Assembly (NCBI GenBank): GCA_003427395.1
Contig: BFEA01000300.1
Span: 590,764 to 654,763, forward strand
DNA length: 64,000 nucleotides
Direction: 5' to 3'
DNA from: Chara braunii
Taxonomy: Eukaryota; Streptophyta; Charophyceae; Charales; Characeae
Part shown: piece after piece, positions 22,890 to 33,690 of the stretch
How the letters are laid out: every line of letters starts with the position of its first letter
Numbering within the stretch: the stretch's first letter is position 1
The notes under the pieces: model-generated
Told to the model about the DNA's origin: nothing
What the model saw: only the letters and a program-made list of their open reading frames with translations
The model's database searches: none
Translations under genes and position numbers: made by a program

Positions 22890-24140
22890 TCCCAGGTAGC
22901 AAGACACGTAAGGGAAAAATTTATAGGATGGCTCCAACCGAGTGGACGAGCTTCGACGACAACTGAAAGAGCTCACAGAGAAGGGGTGGATTCGGCCTAG
23001 CACCTCCCCCTTTGGCTCACCAGTTTTATTTGTTCCAAAGAAAGCGGGAACACTAAGGATGTGCATTAATTATAGAGACCTCAATGTCATCACCATTAAG
23101 AACGCAGAGCCTCTACCACGCATCGACGACCTATTGGATAAGGTGCATAGATGTAAGTACTATACCAAGATAAACTTAAAATCCGACTACCATCAGATTG
23201 CCATAAGACCAGAGGACCAGCACAAAACCGCATTCTAGACCAGGTTCGGTCTGTACGAGTTTGTGGTGATGCCCTTTGGCCTTTGCAATGCTCATCATGT
23301 AGACAAAGGACCGGGTACATTCCAGCAGAAAACCGCATTCTAGACCAGGACCGGGTACATTCCAACACACCATGAATAGGATCTTCCATGACTACTTAGA
23401 TAAGTTCGTTATCGTGTACCTCGACAACATACTTATTTTTAGTAGAATTGTCGAGGAGCATGCTCATCATGTAGACAAAGTACTTTCACTCCTTCGGCAG
23501 CGCAAGTATAAGATAAATGCAGAGAAATGTGAGTTCGGTTGCACTCGAATCTTGTACTTGGGTCATGAAGTATCCGCGAATGGGATTAGGCCCAAAGATG
23601 TAAAGGTGGCTAGCATACGTGACTGACCACGACCCCAGTCTGTAACTGAGGTCAGATCATTATTGGGAATGTATGGTTATTACCGCAATGTCGTTAAGTA
23701 TTATAGCACGATCACATCTCCCTTGACTGATCTAACTCGACTTGACACACAATGGGACTTGACCAACGAGTGTGAGGCAGCTTCCAAGCATTTGAAGCAT
23801 GCTCTCACACACCATGAAGTCCTCATGGTGCCCGACCCGAAGAGGTCATTCGTTGTTACCACTGACGCAAGCTAATATGGCATTGGCGCAGTGCTGGCTC
23901 AGTAGGGAGGGAAAAGTTAAGACCGTTCGAGTACATGAGCAAAAAGATGTCATCAAAGAAGTTGGCAAAGTCCACATACGAAAGAAAACTCTACGCTCTG
24001 TACAAGGCACTTGTCCACTGGAGACACTATCTGTTAGGGAGGTTCTTCTATTTGAGAACTGACCATTCAGACCCTCAAGTGGATCAAGACCCAACCAGTT
24101 CTCTCCAATGCACTCAAACACTGGATTGAAGTCATAGATC
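22890..24140 (+). pseudogene. Reverse transcriptase-RNase H of the gypsy element
   Basis: RT motifs appear in order: [57 protein letters not shown] (motif A; the catalytic Asp of K-I-D-L is Asn and the Gly before Y is Asp), FVVMPFGLCNA, and VYLDNILIFS (motif C; YLDD reads YLDN). RNase H follows with VTTDAS, YERKLYALYKALVHWRHYLL and YLRTDHSDP, so its three acidic positions remain. There are stops at 23236 and 23341, frameshifts near 23630, 23880 and 24060, and a patchwork duplication at 23287-23352. Two catalytic RT aspartates are lost. Confidence 0.85.
23287..23352 (+). repeat. Patchwork duplication inside RT
   Basis: GCTCATCATGTAGACAAAG here is a copy of 23462-23480 downstream, and AAAACCGCATTCTAGACCAG is a copy of 23224-23243 upstream; GACCGGGTACATTCCA occurs twice (23310 and 23349). 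The normal order would join LCNA directly to GTFQ. Confidence 0.85.
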
Positions 24141-24189
24141 AATATGACTTCAAACTAGATTATATGAAGGGAGAGTACAATAAGGTTGT

Positions 24190-25086
24190 GGAGCGTTGTC
24201 TACAAGGGCAGACTACCTAAGTGAGTTTGACTTATCTGAGGACGTGACTCGATTTTTGGAGGAAGCCTATAAGGAAGATCCCATCACGATGGACATCATC
24301 AACAAACTACAGGCCAAAGACAAGGCCACCTCTGAGGAGTTTGTGATGGTGGATGGGTTACTCTTTCCTGAAAAGGCAGCGTTTAACTTATTTTCAGGAA
24401 TGTCACAACACAACGGGACATTTCGACTACAAAAAGACTAGTGCTAACTTAGTACAACGATTTTTGTGGCCTAACATGCTAGACGATGCAAAGAAGTACG
24501 TACAGACCTGTCAGGTCTGTCAGCGGAAGAAACCGCGGACTCAAGCTCTGCTTGGGTTACTCAAGCCTCTATTATTCCTGCTGGCCCAGGGCAGAGCATC
24601 TCCATGGATACTCTCGTGACTAGCAAGAATGGTAAGGGACACATCTTCGTCATAGTGGATAGGTTTACTAAGTTAACTAGACTAGTTGCCATGCCAGAAA
24701 CCGTCAGGACCGAACATGTCATTAAGTTATTTATGGATAACTGGGTGCGTGATTTCGGGCTACCGGAGACAATCGTTGGTGATAGAGATGTGCGATTCAC
24801 CAGCGAGATGTGGAAGAAGGCTGATGAACAGATGGGCAACCAACTTCAGATGACTTCTAGGAATCATCCCCAAGCAAATGGATAGGCTGAACAGATGAAT
24901 CGTGTGGTGCAGCATCTGCTGAGGCATTACATCAAGCCCAGCCAGGATAACTGGGATAAGAAGTTACCTCTCATCGCCAGTCTATATAATAACGTTGTAC
25001 ATAGCACCGCAGGGGTCACCCCAAATCAGTTGCATCTGGGATGGAAGCCTATATCTGCTCTAGACTTCCTCCTGCCTGAAAACTGA
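24190..25086 (+). pseudogene. Integrase of the gypsy element
   Basis: The N-terminal zinc site is visible as CHNTTGHFDYKKT and, 30 residues on, CQVCQRKK (HHCC), split by a frameshift from the preceding linker. The core gives the first Asp in SMDTLVTS (about 24600), the second Asp in VGDRDVRFTS (about 24778) and the Glu in AEQMNRVVQHLLRHY, which follows an in-frame TAG at 24883. Thus all three DDE residues persist although the frame is broken by at least three stops. Downstream GVTPNQLHLGWKPISALDF matches the conserved TP-G-P end of the core. Confidence 0.85.
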
Positions 25087-25714
25087 ACTGTTGCAACTCC
25101 TGGAACCATTGAATTTGGTGTCCAGTACGAGAAATTGTTGTTGCAGACTGCCGAACACATCAAGAAATCTCAAGAGACAATGATTGCTTCTGAGAATAAG
25201 AAACGCCGACAATCCACATTTCAGGTAGGGAAACGTGTCTGGGTCAAAGCTAGTCAAAGCTAGTGAGTTGGGACAAGAGTTTGACATCTCTAAGAAACTA
25301 ATGCCTCAATATTTCGGCTCTTGTGAAGTCTTGGATATTGTGGGGAATGATTTGGATGGTCCCTCGTACGTCATTCGTATCCTAGGTCGCCTACGCACTT
25401 TCCCTGTTTTCCATGTCTCCAAGCTTGAACCTTTTGCTCAGACAACACAGTTCCCATCACGGAGATCTATGCTACCCCTAACCATGGATGGCCACATGGA
25501 CGTCGACAACATCCTGGATCACAAAGACACGCCTGTTCCCAAGCCACTTGGCAGGGGAAGACCTCCCAAACCTGCAAGGGAATACAAATTACATTTCAGG
25601 CATCATACTGATCCTAAGGAAGATCGATGGATTTCAAGGCAGGAACTTGTTAACATAACTCCTCAGATCGTGGCAGATTATGAGAAGAAATTGAAGGGGA
25701 AGGCACCAGCATGA
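25087..25714 (+). pseudogene. Integrase C-terminal region with degenerate chromodomain
   Basis: After a stop at 25084 the frame continues weakly (HIKKSQETMIASENKKRRQ), then 25235-25714 is open: KLMPQYFGSCEVLDIVGND and FPVFHVSKLEPF are the GPF/Y-type module; MDVDNILDHKD, REYKLHFRHHTDPKEDRWIS and QELVNITPQIVADYEKKL have the spacing of a chromodomain (VE-IL-H...YLV-W-G....TWE....L..a...l..Y) but lack the usual aromatic YLVKWKG. In chromoviruses this domain directs integration to heterochromatin marks. Terminates 38 bp before the 3' LTR. Confidence 0.75.
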
Positions 25715-25738
25715 AACATCTCGGCGGACTTTCGAAGC

Positions 25739-25752
25739 TAAGGGGAATGGAA
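25739..25752 (+). promoter_or_regulatory. Polypurine tract
   Basis: AAGGGGAATGGAA lies directly before the TGTGAGG start of the 3' LTR, the expected site for plus-strand primer generation. Confidence 0.8.
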
Positions 25753-26849
25753 TGTGAGGAACAAGCCCTCAAGGGGCCCTATCAGACATCATATATTCTG
25801 GGCTAAGGCCCCCAGCAAGCGGATTGCCCACCCTTAGTGAAGGCAGGCCTGAATATTCGTTAGAGGTTAAAATTCGACATTTTCATATGTGGGTATTCAG
25901 GCTCTCGTGGCATGCCAGTTGGTTGGGTAGATGCGTGAGCCTCACTAAGTTGCGTCATACAGTTGGCCTAGGCCTAGACAGTTGCGCCTGGGCACATACA
26001 CACAAAGCAGGGCCGATACATTGGGAAACAGAGTATCGGCCTTTGGAAAAGCAGTACTGTCGACGCACCTGCCTGGGAGCCCTGCACAGATGCAGCAAAC
26101 AACCCAAGTCCGAAGACTCAGGCTGTGCCCAACTGAAAAGGGCCCAGACCCTCAACTTTAGTCTCGGGCCTGGGCACAGGGTCTGAGGCCCAACCGGAAG
26201 CTATTGGAAGCTTCCAACCAGGCCACACGCAGCATCTAGGAGGCTGCCACTTCCATAAAAGAAGCGAGGCAGCCCAGGTTAGGCATTATGGTCAGTGCAG
26301 TGCGGAAGTGCTGTTACGCTCTCGCTTGATGTTGCGTTGCTGCCAAAGACAGTGACGGGGTGCGTAATGGCGAGGTGGGGCACTGCAGGGCAGCGGGGCG
26401 CCGGCAATGATAGCCAAGCTGCTAGGCACTAGGGGGTAAGGAGGGCGATCATGTGGTCTTCAGGGAAGAAGGCGAGTGTGGGTAATCAAGGTCTGATTGA
26501 GGGTGACGAGGTACGTACCTGGTGCATGAAGAGAGGTTGGCTATGGTGTTGACCGTCATGTACATTGGTCTTCGAGAGTCGAAGTGAGCTTGTTGCGTGA
26601 ACCAGTTGTAGATAGGATAGTCGGGCAGAGTAGGATGGGCGATGGGCGCCAGACAGAAAATGAGCGACTTTGGATACTGTGTTGGTGTGGCCTACGGGTT
26701 TGAACATTGGCTCATTACTTCATTGTATTGCTCTATATGCATGGTTTCTCGGTATATTTTGTACTTTCTGCTTGGTCTCGACTACCTGAACATCTGTGTG
26801 ATTTCGCAACTTGGTTTTCTGTATATCGTTCACACTCATATTCCTTGCA
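25753..26849 (+). repeat. 3' LTR of the gypsy element, 1097 bp
   Basis: It starts TGTGAGGAACAAGCCCTCAA and ends TTCCTTGCA. 26474-26849 matches the 5' LTR colinearly with a few per cent divergence; 26053-26473 is inverted relative to the 5' LTR; 25753-26052 has no counterpart in the 5' LTR. CAGAG follows, but the left target copy cannot be checked. Confidence 0.85.
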
Positions 26850-27112
26850 CAGAGTAAGAGGGGTGTATAAAAATAAATAAATTGGGAGGTCTCCCAACAA
26901 TAATAATGGTGAATATAGTTAAAAAAATGACATAATTTATCTATTGTCTATCATATTGCTATCTGCCTCCCAACGATAATAATGGTGAAGCATTGTCTCC
27001 ATGTTGAACTGATTCATCTCAAGCGTGCTTCATCTTACACAATAAAGGTAAAGTTGCTGCGATTTTAGATCTACTCATCCGGGTGGAACATGAGATGTTG
27101 TGGTGAACGTTC
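26850..27112. other. AT-rich sequence, nothing recognised
   Basis: Contains a GGGAGGTCTCCC palindrome near 26884 and CTCCCAACAATAATAATGG-like sequence twice (26892 and 26967). No gene. Confidence 0.4.
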
Positions 27113-27114
27113 AC

Positions 27115-27180
<66 letters not shown>

Positions 27181-27245
27181 CGCATACATACACTTACACA
27201 CACACACACAGAAACGCACAGAGAGACACACACACACATACACAC
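27113..27245 (+). repeat. (CA)n microsatellite
   Basis: Long CA/CACACG repeats; antisense ORF of VCVCVC is a translation of it. Confidence 0.98.
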
Positions 27246-27534
27246 AACTCATATGGTGTGTTATAAAATATTACCTTAATTTCTTGTATTTCACCCACAA
27301 GAGTAGATCCAAAGTCACAACAACTTTATATGTATCGCAAACAATGAAACATGCTCAAGATGAGGTAACCAGCCAATAAAACAGTTTTTCTTGTGAAGTC
27401 AACATCTATTAAAAACCTTACCTTTGAACAAGCAAGGTATCTCACCTTTACACAAGCAATGCAATACACTTGAGATGAGTCATCCCAACAGTATGACCAA
27501 CATTTCTACACGGTTGGGTAACAGGTATCGTTCA

Positions 27535-27800
27535 ATAATCACTAACTAATCATCAAACAACCTTGATTGCTTGATCACTGAGAGGTCGTTGATATCGACA
27601 CACTAATCAGTAACTAGTCAGCAAAAAACCTTGATTGCCCGTTCATGGAGAGGCCGTTGATCTACACACACCAATCACTAACTAATCAACAAAAAACCTT
27701 GATTGCCCGATCACGGAGAGGTCGTTGATCTAGATACACTAACTACTAACTAATCAGCAAAAAAAATTGATTGCCCGATCACAAAGAGGCCGTTGATCGG
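27535..27800 (+). repeat. Minisatellite, four units of about 68 bp
   Basis: CCTTGATTGCCCGATCACGG-like sequence recurs at 27561, 27629, 27697 and 27765, each followed by AGAGG-CGTTGAT and preceded by ACTAACTAATCA-CAAA. Moderate divergence. Confidence 0.9.
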
Positions 27801-28529
27801 CTGTCCTCAGAGATCCATCCGCGGGGGTAAATTCGATCTACACGATTGAATACAGAGGGGCGCTAGATTAGATAATAAAAAATGATTAAAAAAAACACAG
27901 TCGGATAATCAACGGAAAAAAAAAAAGGTAGGGACCCAACGGGGTTCATCGGACAATCATAGACATTGGGGGCCGGTTCAATTTTCGCGACTCTATAAAA
28001 GAGTTATGATTTTTTTTTTGCCCCAAAATAGTTAAGGAGGAGAGATGAGAAAGAGAGAAAAAAAAGCAGAAAAAATATGCTTAATTGACTGGTTCCCTCG
28101 CTAATGAAAATCCTAAAAAAAAAATAATGAAATATAATTCTAATTCAAATTGAACTTATTATAAGCCACTTTCGACGAAATCTAAGCTACGATCGAACTT
28201 CCCCAAAAACTTTGTACAACAGGTGAGATGTCTCCGTTGTTTGAAACACGCGCGATGGAACCTGTCTAGAAACTTTGTACAAATGTTAACAACAAAATTT
28301 ATCGGGTCATATCTCCCGCACTCAAGCAATCGGTATATGTTGTTTTCAGTTTCTTTTTTTTTTCTTTGAAAATAATGAAACCAAACCAAAATGGAAGGGA
28401 AAATGAGAACACGTCATGTTCGACCCGAAAAAGATGCCTTCGGGAGGGGGAGGGGGGAGGGGAGATCGTTCTTCAGTCCTTTGAGGAGGACATTTTGAGA
28501 AGGCATTTTATTTTTTTTTATTTTTTTTT
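27801..28529. other. AT-rich sequence, nothing recognised
   Basis: Homopolymer runs and short purine stretches; a G-rich run (GGGAGGGGGAGGGGGGAGGG) at 28442-28461. A 76-codon antisense ORF lacks motifs. Confidence 0.4.
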
Positions 28530-29050
28530 TATCACGTCATGAATGGCCGTTTATTGATACCCGGGGGAAAAGAGGCGAGAAGGTTGGGAAAGGGGATATG
28601 AGAGAGAAGGTTTAAAAAATGAGAGAGAAGGTTAGAAGGAGAAAAAACGGGAGGTGGTGGACAAGAGAGGAGAGGAGAGAAGCTAGGAAAGAAGGAAGAG
28701 AGAAGAAAAGGTTGAAAAGAGGGAAGAGAACCGAAAAAAAAGACGAGAGGGGGTAAAAAGAAGGTGAGAGAGGTAGGAAGAGGGGAAATAGGAGAGGATG
28801 TGGAAAAGAGGGGAAAGATGAGAGAAGAAAGAGGAGAAGAGAGGCGAGAGTAAAGGTGGTGCAAAGGAGGGGACAAAGAATAGGTCGAAAAGTAGGGAGA
28901 CAGGAGAAAAGGTGGGAGAAAAAAAAGAGGGAACGAGAGAGAGGAAAGGCGGTGGAAAGGAGGGGAAAGGAGAGGAGAAAAAATGAGAGTAGTGGGAAAG
29001 AGGAGTAAGGATGGAAAGATGAACGGGAAACTGAGAACATAAAAGGAAAC
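28530..29050 (+). repeat. Purine-rich tract, about 500 bp
   Basis: Almost only A and G on the plus strand (GAGAGG, GGAAAGG words). The two antisense ORFs of 142-174 codons rich in S, F, L and P are translations of this tract, not genes. Confidence 0.9.
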
Positions 29051-29315
29051 GGACAAAACTAGGGTGCCCAGGATCGACTAGACGACATCCTTCAACAAGC
29101 GAGAGCGACTACATACACACTTGACACGTAGCAAGTATCAGAGTTTGTTTCCTTCCTCTATCTAACAATCTATCGAGAAGAGAACAAATTTGAGGCTAGA
29201 CAGACAGAGAAACGACCAGAGAGAGAGAGAGACGAACAAAAACGAACGAAGACACAGACAGACAGAGATAGACGGAGAGAGACAGAGAGACAACATGCCA
29301 AATGTATATATATAT

Positions 29316-29381
29316 CACAGCCCCTCGTTTGTTGTCCTCTTCTCCCTCTCTGCCTACGGTTTACCGGGCAGTTCTATTTGA

Positions 29382-29431
<50 letters not shown>

Positions 29432-29488
29432 TTAAATAGAACTGCCCGGTAAACCGTAGGCAGAGAGGACAACAAACGAGGGGCTGTG
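29316..29488. repeat. Long inverted repeat around a (TA)n centre
   Basis: The left arm (29316-about 29390) reads CACAGCCCCTCGTTTGTTGT...GCCTACGGTTTACCGGGCAG...GACGATATA, and the right arm (about 29423-29488) is its reverse complement with a 9-base deletion (CTTCTCCCT is only in the left arm). The centre is (TA)n. The right arm joins a hammerhead ribozyme core. Confidence 0.95.
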
Positions 29489-29524
29489 ACAAACTGTTTC
29501 GTCGGAGTTTCACCGACTCATCAG

Positions 29525-29525
<1 letters not shown>
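29484..29525 (-). ncRNA. Hammerhead ribozyme core, type I-like with minimal helix III
   Basis: Reading the minus strand from 29524: CTGATGA (29524-29518), helix II GTCGG (29517-29513) with 7-base loop TGAAACT and CCGAC (29505-29501), GAAA (29500-29497), a minimal helix III C-A / T-G closing GTT, then the GTC cleavage triplet (predicted cut between 29488 and 29487) followed by ACAG. All invariant core residues are present. Helix I is not formed locally: the bases 5' of CTGATGA are TATATCTC from an expanded TA/CT microsatellite and do not pair with ACAG. Single-unit minimal type I hammerheads are known from Penelope-like elements and retrozyme-like or satellite repeats and cleave mostly as dimers. 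This copy is probably inactive as a monomer. Confidence 0.85.

Positions 29526-29526
<1 letters not shown>

Positions 29527-29595
<69 letters not shown>
29527..29595 (+). repeat. (TA)n-(T)n-(CT)n microsatellite
   Basis: Directly adjoins the hammerhead core and replaces the expected helix I strand. Confidence 0.95.
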
Positions 29596-29598
<3 letters not shown>

Positions 29599-29639
29599 AA
29601 TAGAAACCATTAATAGTTTTTTTATTGGTTCCTCAAGCT

Positions 29640-29870
29640 CGACAAGATCTCCGTAATGAGGCAATTAACTCCATGCATGGCTCAAGAGCAAAAACTTGAT
29701 TGACAATCAACATCAGTTTTCCTGATTGGCAATCGAGAGTAGCAACTTGATGCCACGTTGACTAGTTGAGGGTGCATCAAGAGTAGCGACCTAATTGGCA
29801 ATAAAGATAATGTTTGTTTGAGGGTGAATCAAGAGTAGTGACCTGATTGGCAATCAAGGTAAGTTATCCT
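29640..29870 (+). repeat. Diverged short tandem repeats (about 52 bp)
   Basis: GAGGGTG-ATCAAGAGTAG-GACCT-ATTGGCAAT recurs at 29768 and 29820, with weaker relatives upstream (TTGATTGACAATCAA near 29697). Confidence 0.7.
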
Positions 29871-29973
29871 CTGCATCGCTGAGGGGGTTGTTTATTTTTA
29901 TGGATTGGTCCTAGATTAAGTTTTTTTTTAATTTTTCATGGATTGGCCAACCACCAGCAAACGCAAGGGATGC

Positions 29974-30559
29974 TGTCGAGCGTACGGTCCCCGCAAGAGA
30001 GGGGACCTTCCTGGCCGCGTCATGTAGGATTCGGCAGGACTTTAGTCGTAGAGCGTTGCCACTCCGGCCGAGTGCGTCATCCATACCTCTCACAAACCCC
30101 TATGACAAGATAGGACCACGCGAGGTACAACTTACCTCCACCTGTAGGAGTTGTCACCATCCCTTAGGTAGGTGTATCCCCGTCAATCTACCATTCCACA
30201 GTACGAAATCTTTTACATGCAATCGCATAGGAGGACCAGCCGAGGGCATTTTCTCATACGCTGTAGCATAAGGGGTGCGCGCGGTTTCACGCCTCTATCG
30301 GATCCGTATGCAAGCCAACGCACTAGGGGGTTGATGTCCCAATCGCGACTCGTCGTCGGTCGACTAGGATGCATCTTTCTTACCACACGTTACACCACGC
30401 CAAAACAAAAAGTCAGATCACTCACATGAAACAAAACACTCATAGTCCCTTCAATATCCAACCCATAACTTTCTGATACGGAAATCAGTTAGGCATCGCG
30501 CGAATGTCTTAATATAAAACTGCGCGAATACAAGGTTTTCTCATATCCACTAGCCATGC
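29974..30559 (-). mobile_element. HAE-E segment 3 (3' terminus of the reverse element)
   Basis: On the minus strand this is the last 586 bp of an HAE: GGCTAGTGGATATGAG..., the ATGGGTTGG tail box, the CCACC-type hairpin and GTAAGT (plus-strand ACTTAC at 30130-30135), ending CGCTCGACA at 29974. The flanking plus-strand bases ATGC (29970-29973) pair with ATGT at 53449-53452 as the probable target duplication. The right edge ATGC (30556-30559) is the duplication made by HAE-C. Confidence 0.9.
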
Positions 30560-30567
30560 TGTCGGCG

Positions 30568-30590
30568 CGAATACCCTTACAAGGGTATCC
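30568..30590 (+). repeat. Terminal stem-loop of HAE-C
   Basis: AATACCCTTACAAGGGTAT is a 7-bp inverted repeat just inside the 5' end; HAE-D has ATACCCTGACAAGGGTAT (about 40817) and HAE-E a longer version (53414-53440). Confidence 0.85.
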
Positions 30591-33500
30591 GCCCTGGTTT
30601 TTGCAAGGCGACAGAAAATAAAAAAGTTTGAGTATGTCGCGCGAGTCACGGCAGTGTTCGTTGTTCATACGGTTGATGGTTTACTAGAGTAAAGAGTGTG
30701 CGGGCGCACATATTTTTAAGGCGCGCGTGATCTTTTAAACATTGATGATTGAAGAGTCGGTGTGATCGTCGGCTGGTTTTTTCTTTACCTTTATTTCTTT
30801 TCTGATTAAGTTAGGATTAAAGAGATTATGTCTTGTCGATCAGTGTGCTTGCCTGCGACCTATCTGTACGTGCAAAGGACGACATCAAAGACAGTGTGAA
30901 TTTTCAAAACGTCTCGGTAGATCTCCGCGCCGCGCAGTGCTTGGTTATTTAGGTGTGAGTTAAAGCTAGACCCATCCTTGGGCCTAGCACTTTGGTTACA
31001 GTATCAGGCTTTCGTCAAGGAGGCTCAGGGATCGAGGCCGAGCGGCGACGACGCAGGAGTATCAGAGTAGCGTGGAGGGCCCACAGGGTCGAAGTCCCGG
31101 CGGGCTATTCCCCGTAGTCGTGCCAGGTTTTCGGCGTCTCGACAGTGCTAGCGTTTCATTTTCCTTTGACATATTAGGATGATTAAATGTCTTTAAATAT
31201 TTTTTTACTCGTCGTCGAACTCCTAATCAGTGTTTTTTTCAATGTTCCGGAGTGCCGTTGACTCGGATGCGACGCTGGTTTGGTCGTCTCGGCGGTCGAG
31301 GACCTTGAGTACGCGTCTCTTTGGTTGGCCCCCGGGCCCCGTGTGTTGGGAATGCAGATGAGATTTCTCCATCCCACCCGACGCAGGGAGGCCGCGTGGG
31401 GGTATGATGTACCCGCAGGAAGGCCTGAAGGGCGGTTACAAACTATTTTCGTAACTGCATCCAAGTTACCCCCTCCGTAGTGTTACGGGGAACCCCGTAG
31501 CAACCACATATGGGCTCAAGCCTCCAATAAGGGAACGTGTGGGAGTAGTGCCCACCAGTAGGTGCGACGCCTATTGTAGCAGGTGGGAGGTATCAGCCAG
31601 GGGTCGGCCGATAGCATCTGGGTCGGGCTCTTCCGATGGGCCAGCCGTTGTGAGGCCGGTCGGACAGAAGTGGGCAGCAGATAGCGGGTGTGAGGCCGGT
31701 CGGACAGAAGTGGGCAGCAGCGGGGGAACGACGAGCGTTGAGGCAACAACAGCGGGCGGCGGGGCAAAAGCGGGATAGTAGCGAAGCGAAGCTACCAAGG
31801 CAGGTAACTGGCGAGGCGGATGGTGTCGGAGTGCTGAGGGGACGGTTACCACCGGGCAGTGCAGCGCAAAGGAATAGCGGAGTGTTGTGGGACCGCGTGC
31901 TGGGCAGCGGCTAGCACAGGAGTGCGGTGGCAGCGGCAGCAGAGGAGGCCGACAAAGCCAGGCGAGGAGCAACACGGGCAGCAATGTGCAGTAGCGGGCG
32001 GACCAGCGGGGTGTGGGAAGACAGGGGGAGAAAGACGAATGAATCGGGGCGCGAAAATGCGTCTGGTGCATGAAGAGGAGGAACGCGCAGACTATGGCGG
32101 GGCAGGGTAGGAGAGGAGGAGGTGCAAAAACGAAGCTCTCACCCGTTTCTTGATGAAAACGGGCGAGGGAGGTCTCGTTTCCAAAGTTTTTGGGTAGGGC
32201 GATCCCAATGGTGATGTTAGGTTTAGAAGGGAGTTAGTGTTTAGGGAGCTAGAATGAAAGTAAGCTGCGCGGAGGTTATGGCGGAGCAGCGGGGGGAGAA
32301 GAAGGGAGAGCAATACCTCGCTCGATCCCTTACAAAATCAAGCCGGGAAAGGATCGAAATTGGGGTTTTAGAGGGCTGCGAGTAGGATTATGATGTTAGA
32401 TTGAGTAGAAAATTAGTAGGATGAGAGTTAGTAGAGGTAGATGTTGCGTGGAGATGGCGGACGGCGAAGGGGAAGAGGAGTGAAAGAGAGACAACTCGGT
32501 CATTTCGTGACCGATCTCATTGATCCAAAGTATTACTCGGGGGTTTGGGGACAGGGCGGACGTAGTGGTGAAGGCGGAACGGCAAATGATGGGTTGTAGT
32601 AGAAGTTAGTGAGGAGAACAGATGTGCCGAGCTATGGCAGGGAGAGAGAGGACAAGAACGAAAAGCTTGTATCTCGCTCGATCCTCGATAGATTCGAGCG
32701 AGATAAGGTGTGAAATTGGGGATTGGGAGTGAGGCGAAGCGAATGGTAGCGTTCGATTTAGAGCTAGTGGTTAGTTTTTGGGGGTTGTTAGTAAAGCAGC
32801 TGCGGGCCGGGGAGAGGCTATGAAAAACGGGAATGTACCCGCCCGTGTTTTAAAGTAAGATTCATGTGAATTCGAACTTATCCCATCAAGGAAAGTTGTG
32901 TGACAACAGTGTGGGCATAGCGAAGGAAGTGGAAACTTACCTATGGGCGGAACGTGGCCCGCCCCAACGATGAGGTGATGAGGAGGTCACTGTTGGATCA
33001 CAGATTGCATGTTGCTGATCGATGCTTTCCGTTCTGACGTGGCAGGAATGCGGAGTCAGCCGGGTGAGTAGGGGCTTACCTGCAGGAGGGCATGACGTGC
33101 TTACAGGCTCTCCGCCTTCAGCCTTGGCCTTCGTCTGCTGCACCGTCAGCTGGGCTGTTGTCGCGGTTACGTCCCCTGGGTTATTAGGAATTGTCCGACC
33201 GACTGTGGCCGTTACAATGATTAAGAGGGCGGCTGGGAACCGGAGGATGGACGGGCGCAACATTGACTGCGCGATGCTATAGATCAAGGGGGCGCGTATG
33301 TGTGGAGTGCCCTGCAAAGCATAACAATGAGAGGGCAAGGGAACAGTGACGTTGGAAACTTACCTATCGGCTAGGAGTGGCGCATTGACTAAGCAAGAGC
33401 AACTGCAGCGCTGGCTGCCCCTCTACGAAATAACTCCGGTGCATGTTCCGCTGTCGTCATTTCTGCAGTATTCTAGTAGAAAATTGTGGGGTGTGTTCCG

Positions 33501-33690
33501 TCTGAGCGCGAAGCCTTTCTAGGCTGCATAGCGGCGTGTCGATTAGTGGTCAGAGTTCGGAGGCTGGGAAAGTAATCCGATCTTGCATGGGGACCGTTGT
33601 TACGACTCGGAGGTTCGTCAGGGAAGACTGTTCAAGAGGTTAGCTCCGGCAAGTCTGACTTCGGTTTGACTAGCGGCTGCGCATTTTTGG
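30591..33690 (+). other. 5' half of HAE-C, non-coding and GC-rich
   Basis: ORFs up to 166 codons occur on both strands but are not conserved in HAE-D or HAE-E. Hairpins include CTCACCCGTTTC...GAAAACGGGCGAG (about 32139-32168) and ATCTCGCTCGA...TCGAGCGAGAT (32671-32704), each with a positional counterpart of different stem sequence in the other copies. Confidence 0.7.

Larger units (their letters stand above)
18176..26849 (+). mobile_element. Ty3/gypsy LTR retrotransposon (chromovirus-like), degraded
   Basis: Order along the plus strand: partial 5' LTR, tRNA-iMet-type primer site (18974), a 1.2-kb leader, gag, protease, RT-RNase H, integrase, a C-terminal chromodomain-like segment, polypurine tract (about 25739-25752) and 3' LTR. 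Integrase downstream of RNase H identifies Ty3/gypsy, and the C-terminal domain after the FHVSKLEPF motif points to a chromovirus. Every domain has stops or frameshifts. The two LTRs share the last 376 bp in the same orientation, but a 420-bp segment is inverted between them and the first 300 bp are missing from the 5' copy. Total about 8.7 kb. Confidence 0.9.

Noticed and set aside
28532-29056. 174-codon minus-strand ORF
   Set aside because: Compositional artefact of the smaller purine-rich tract.
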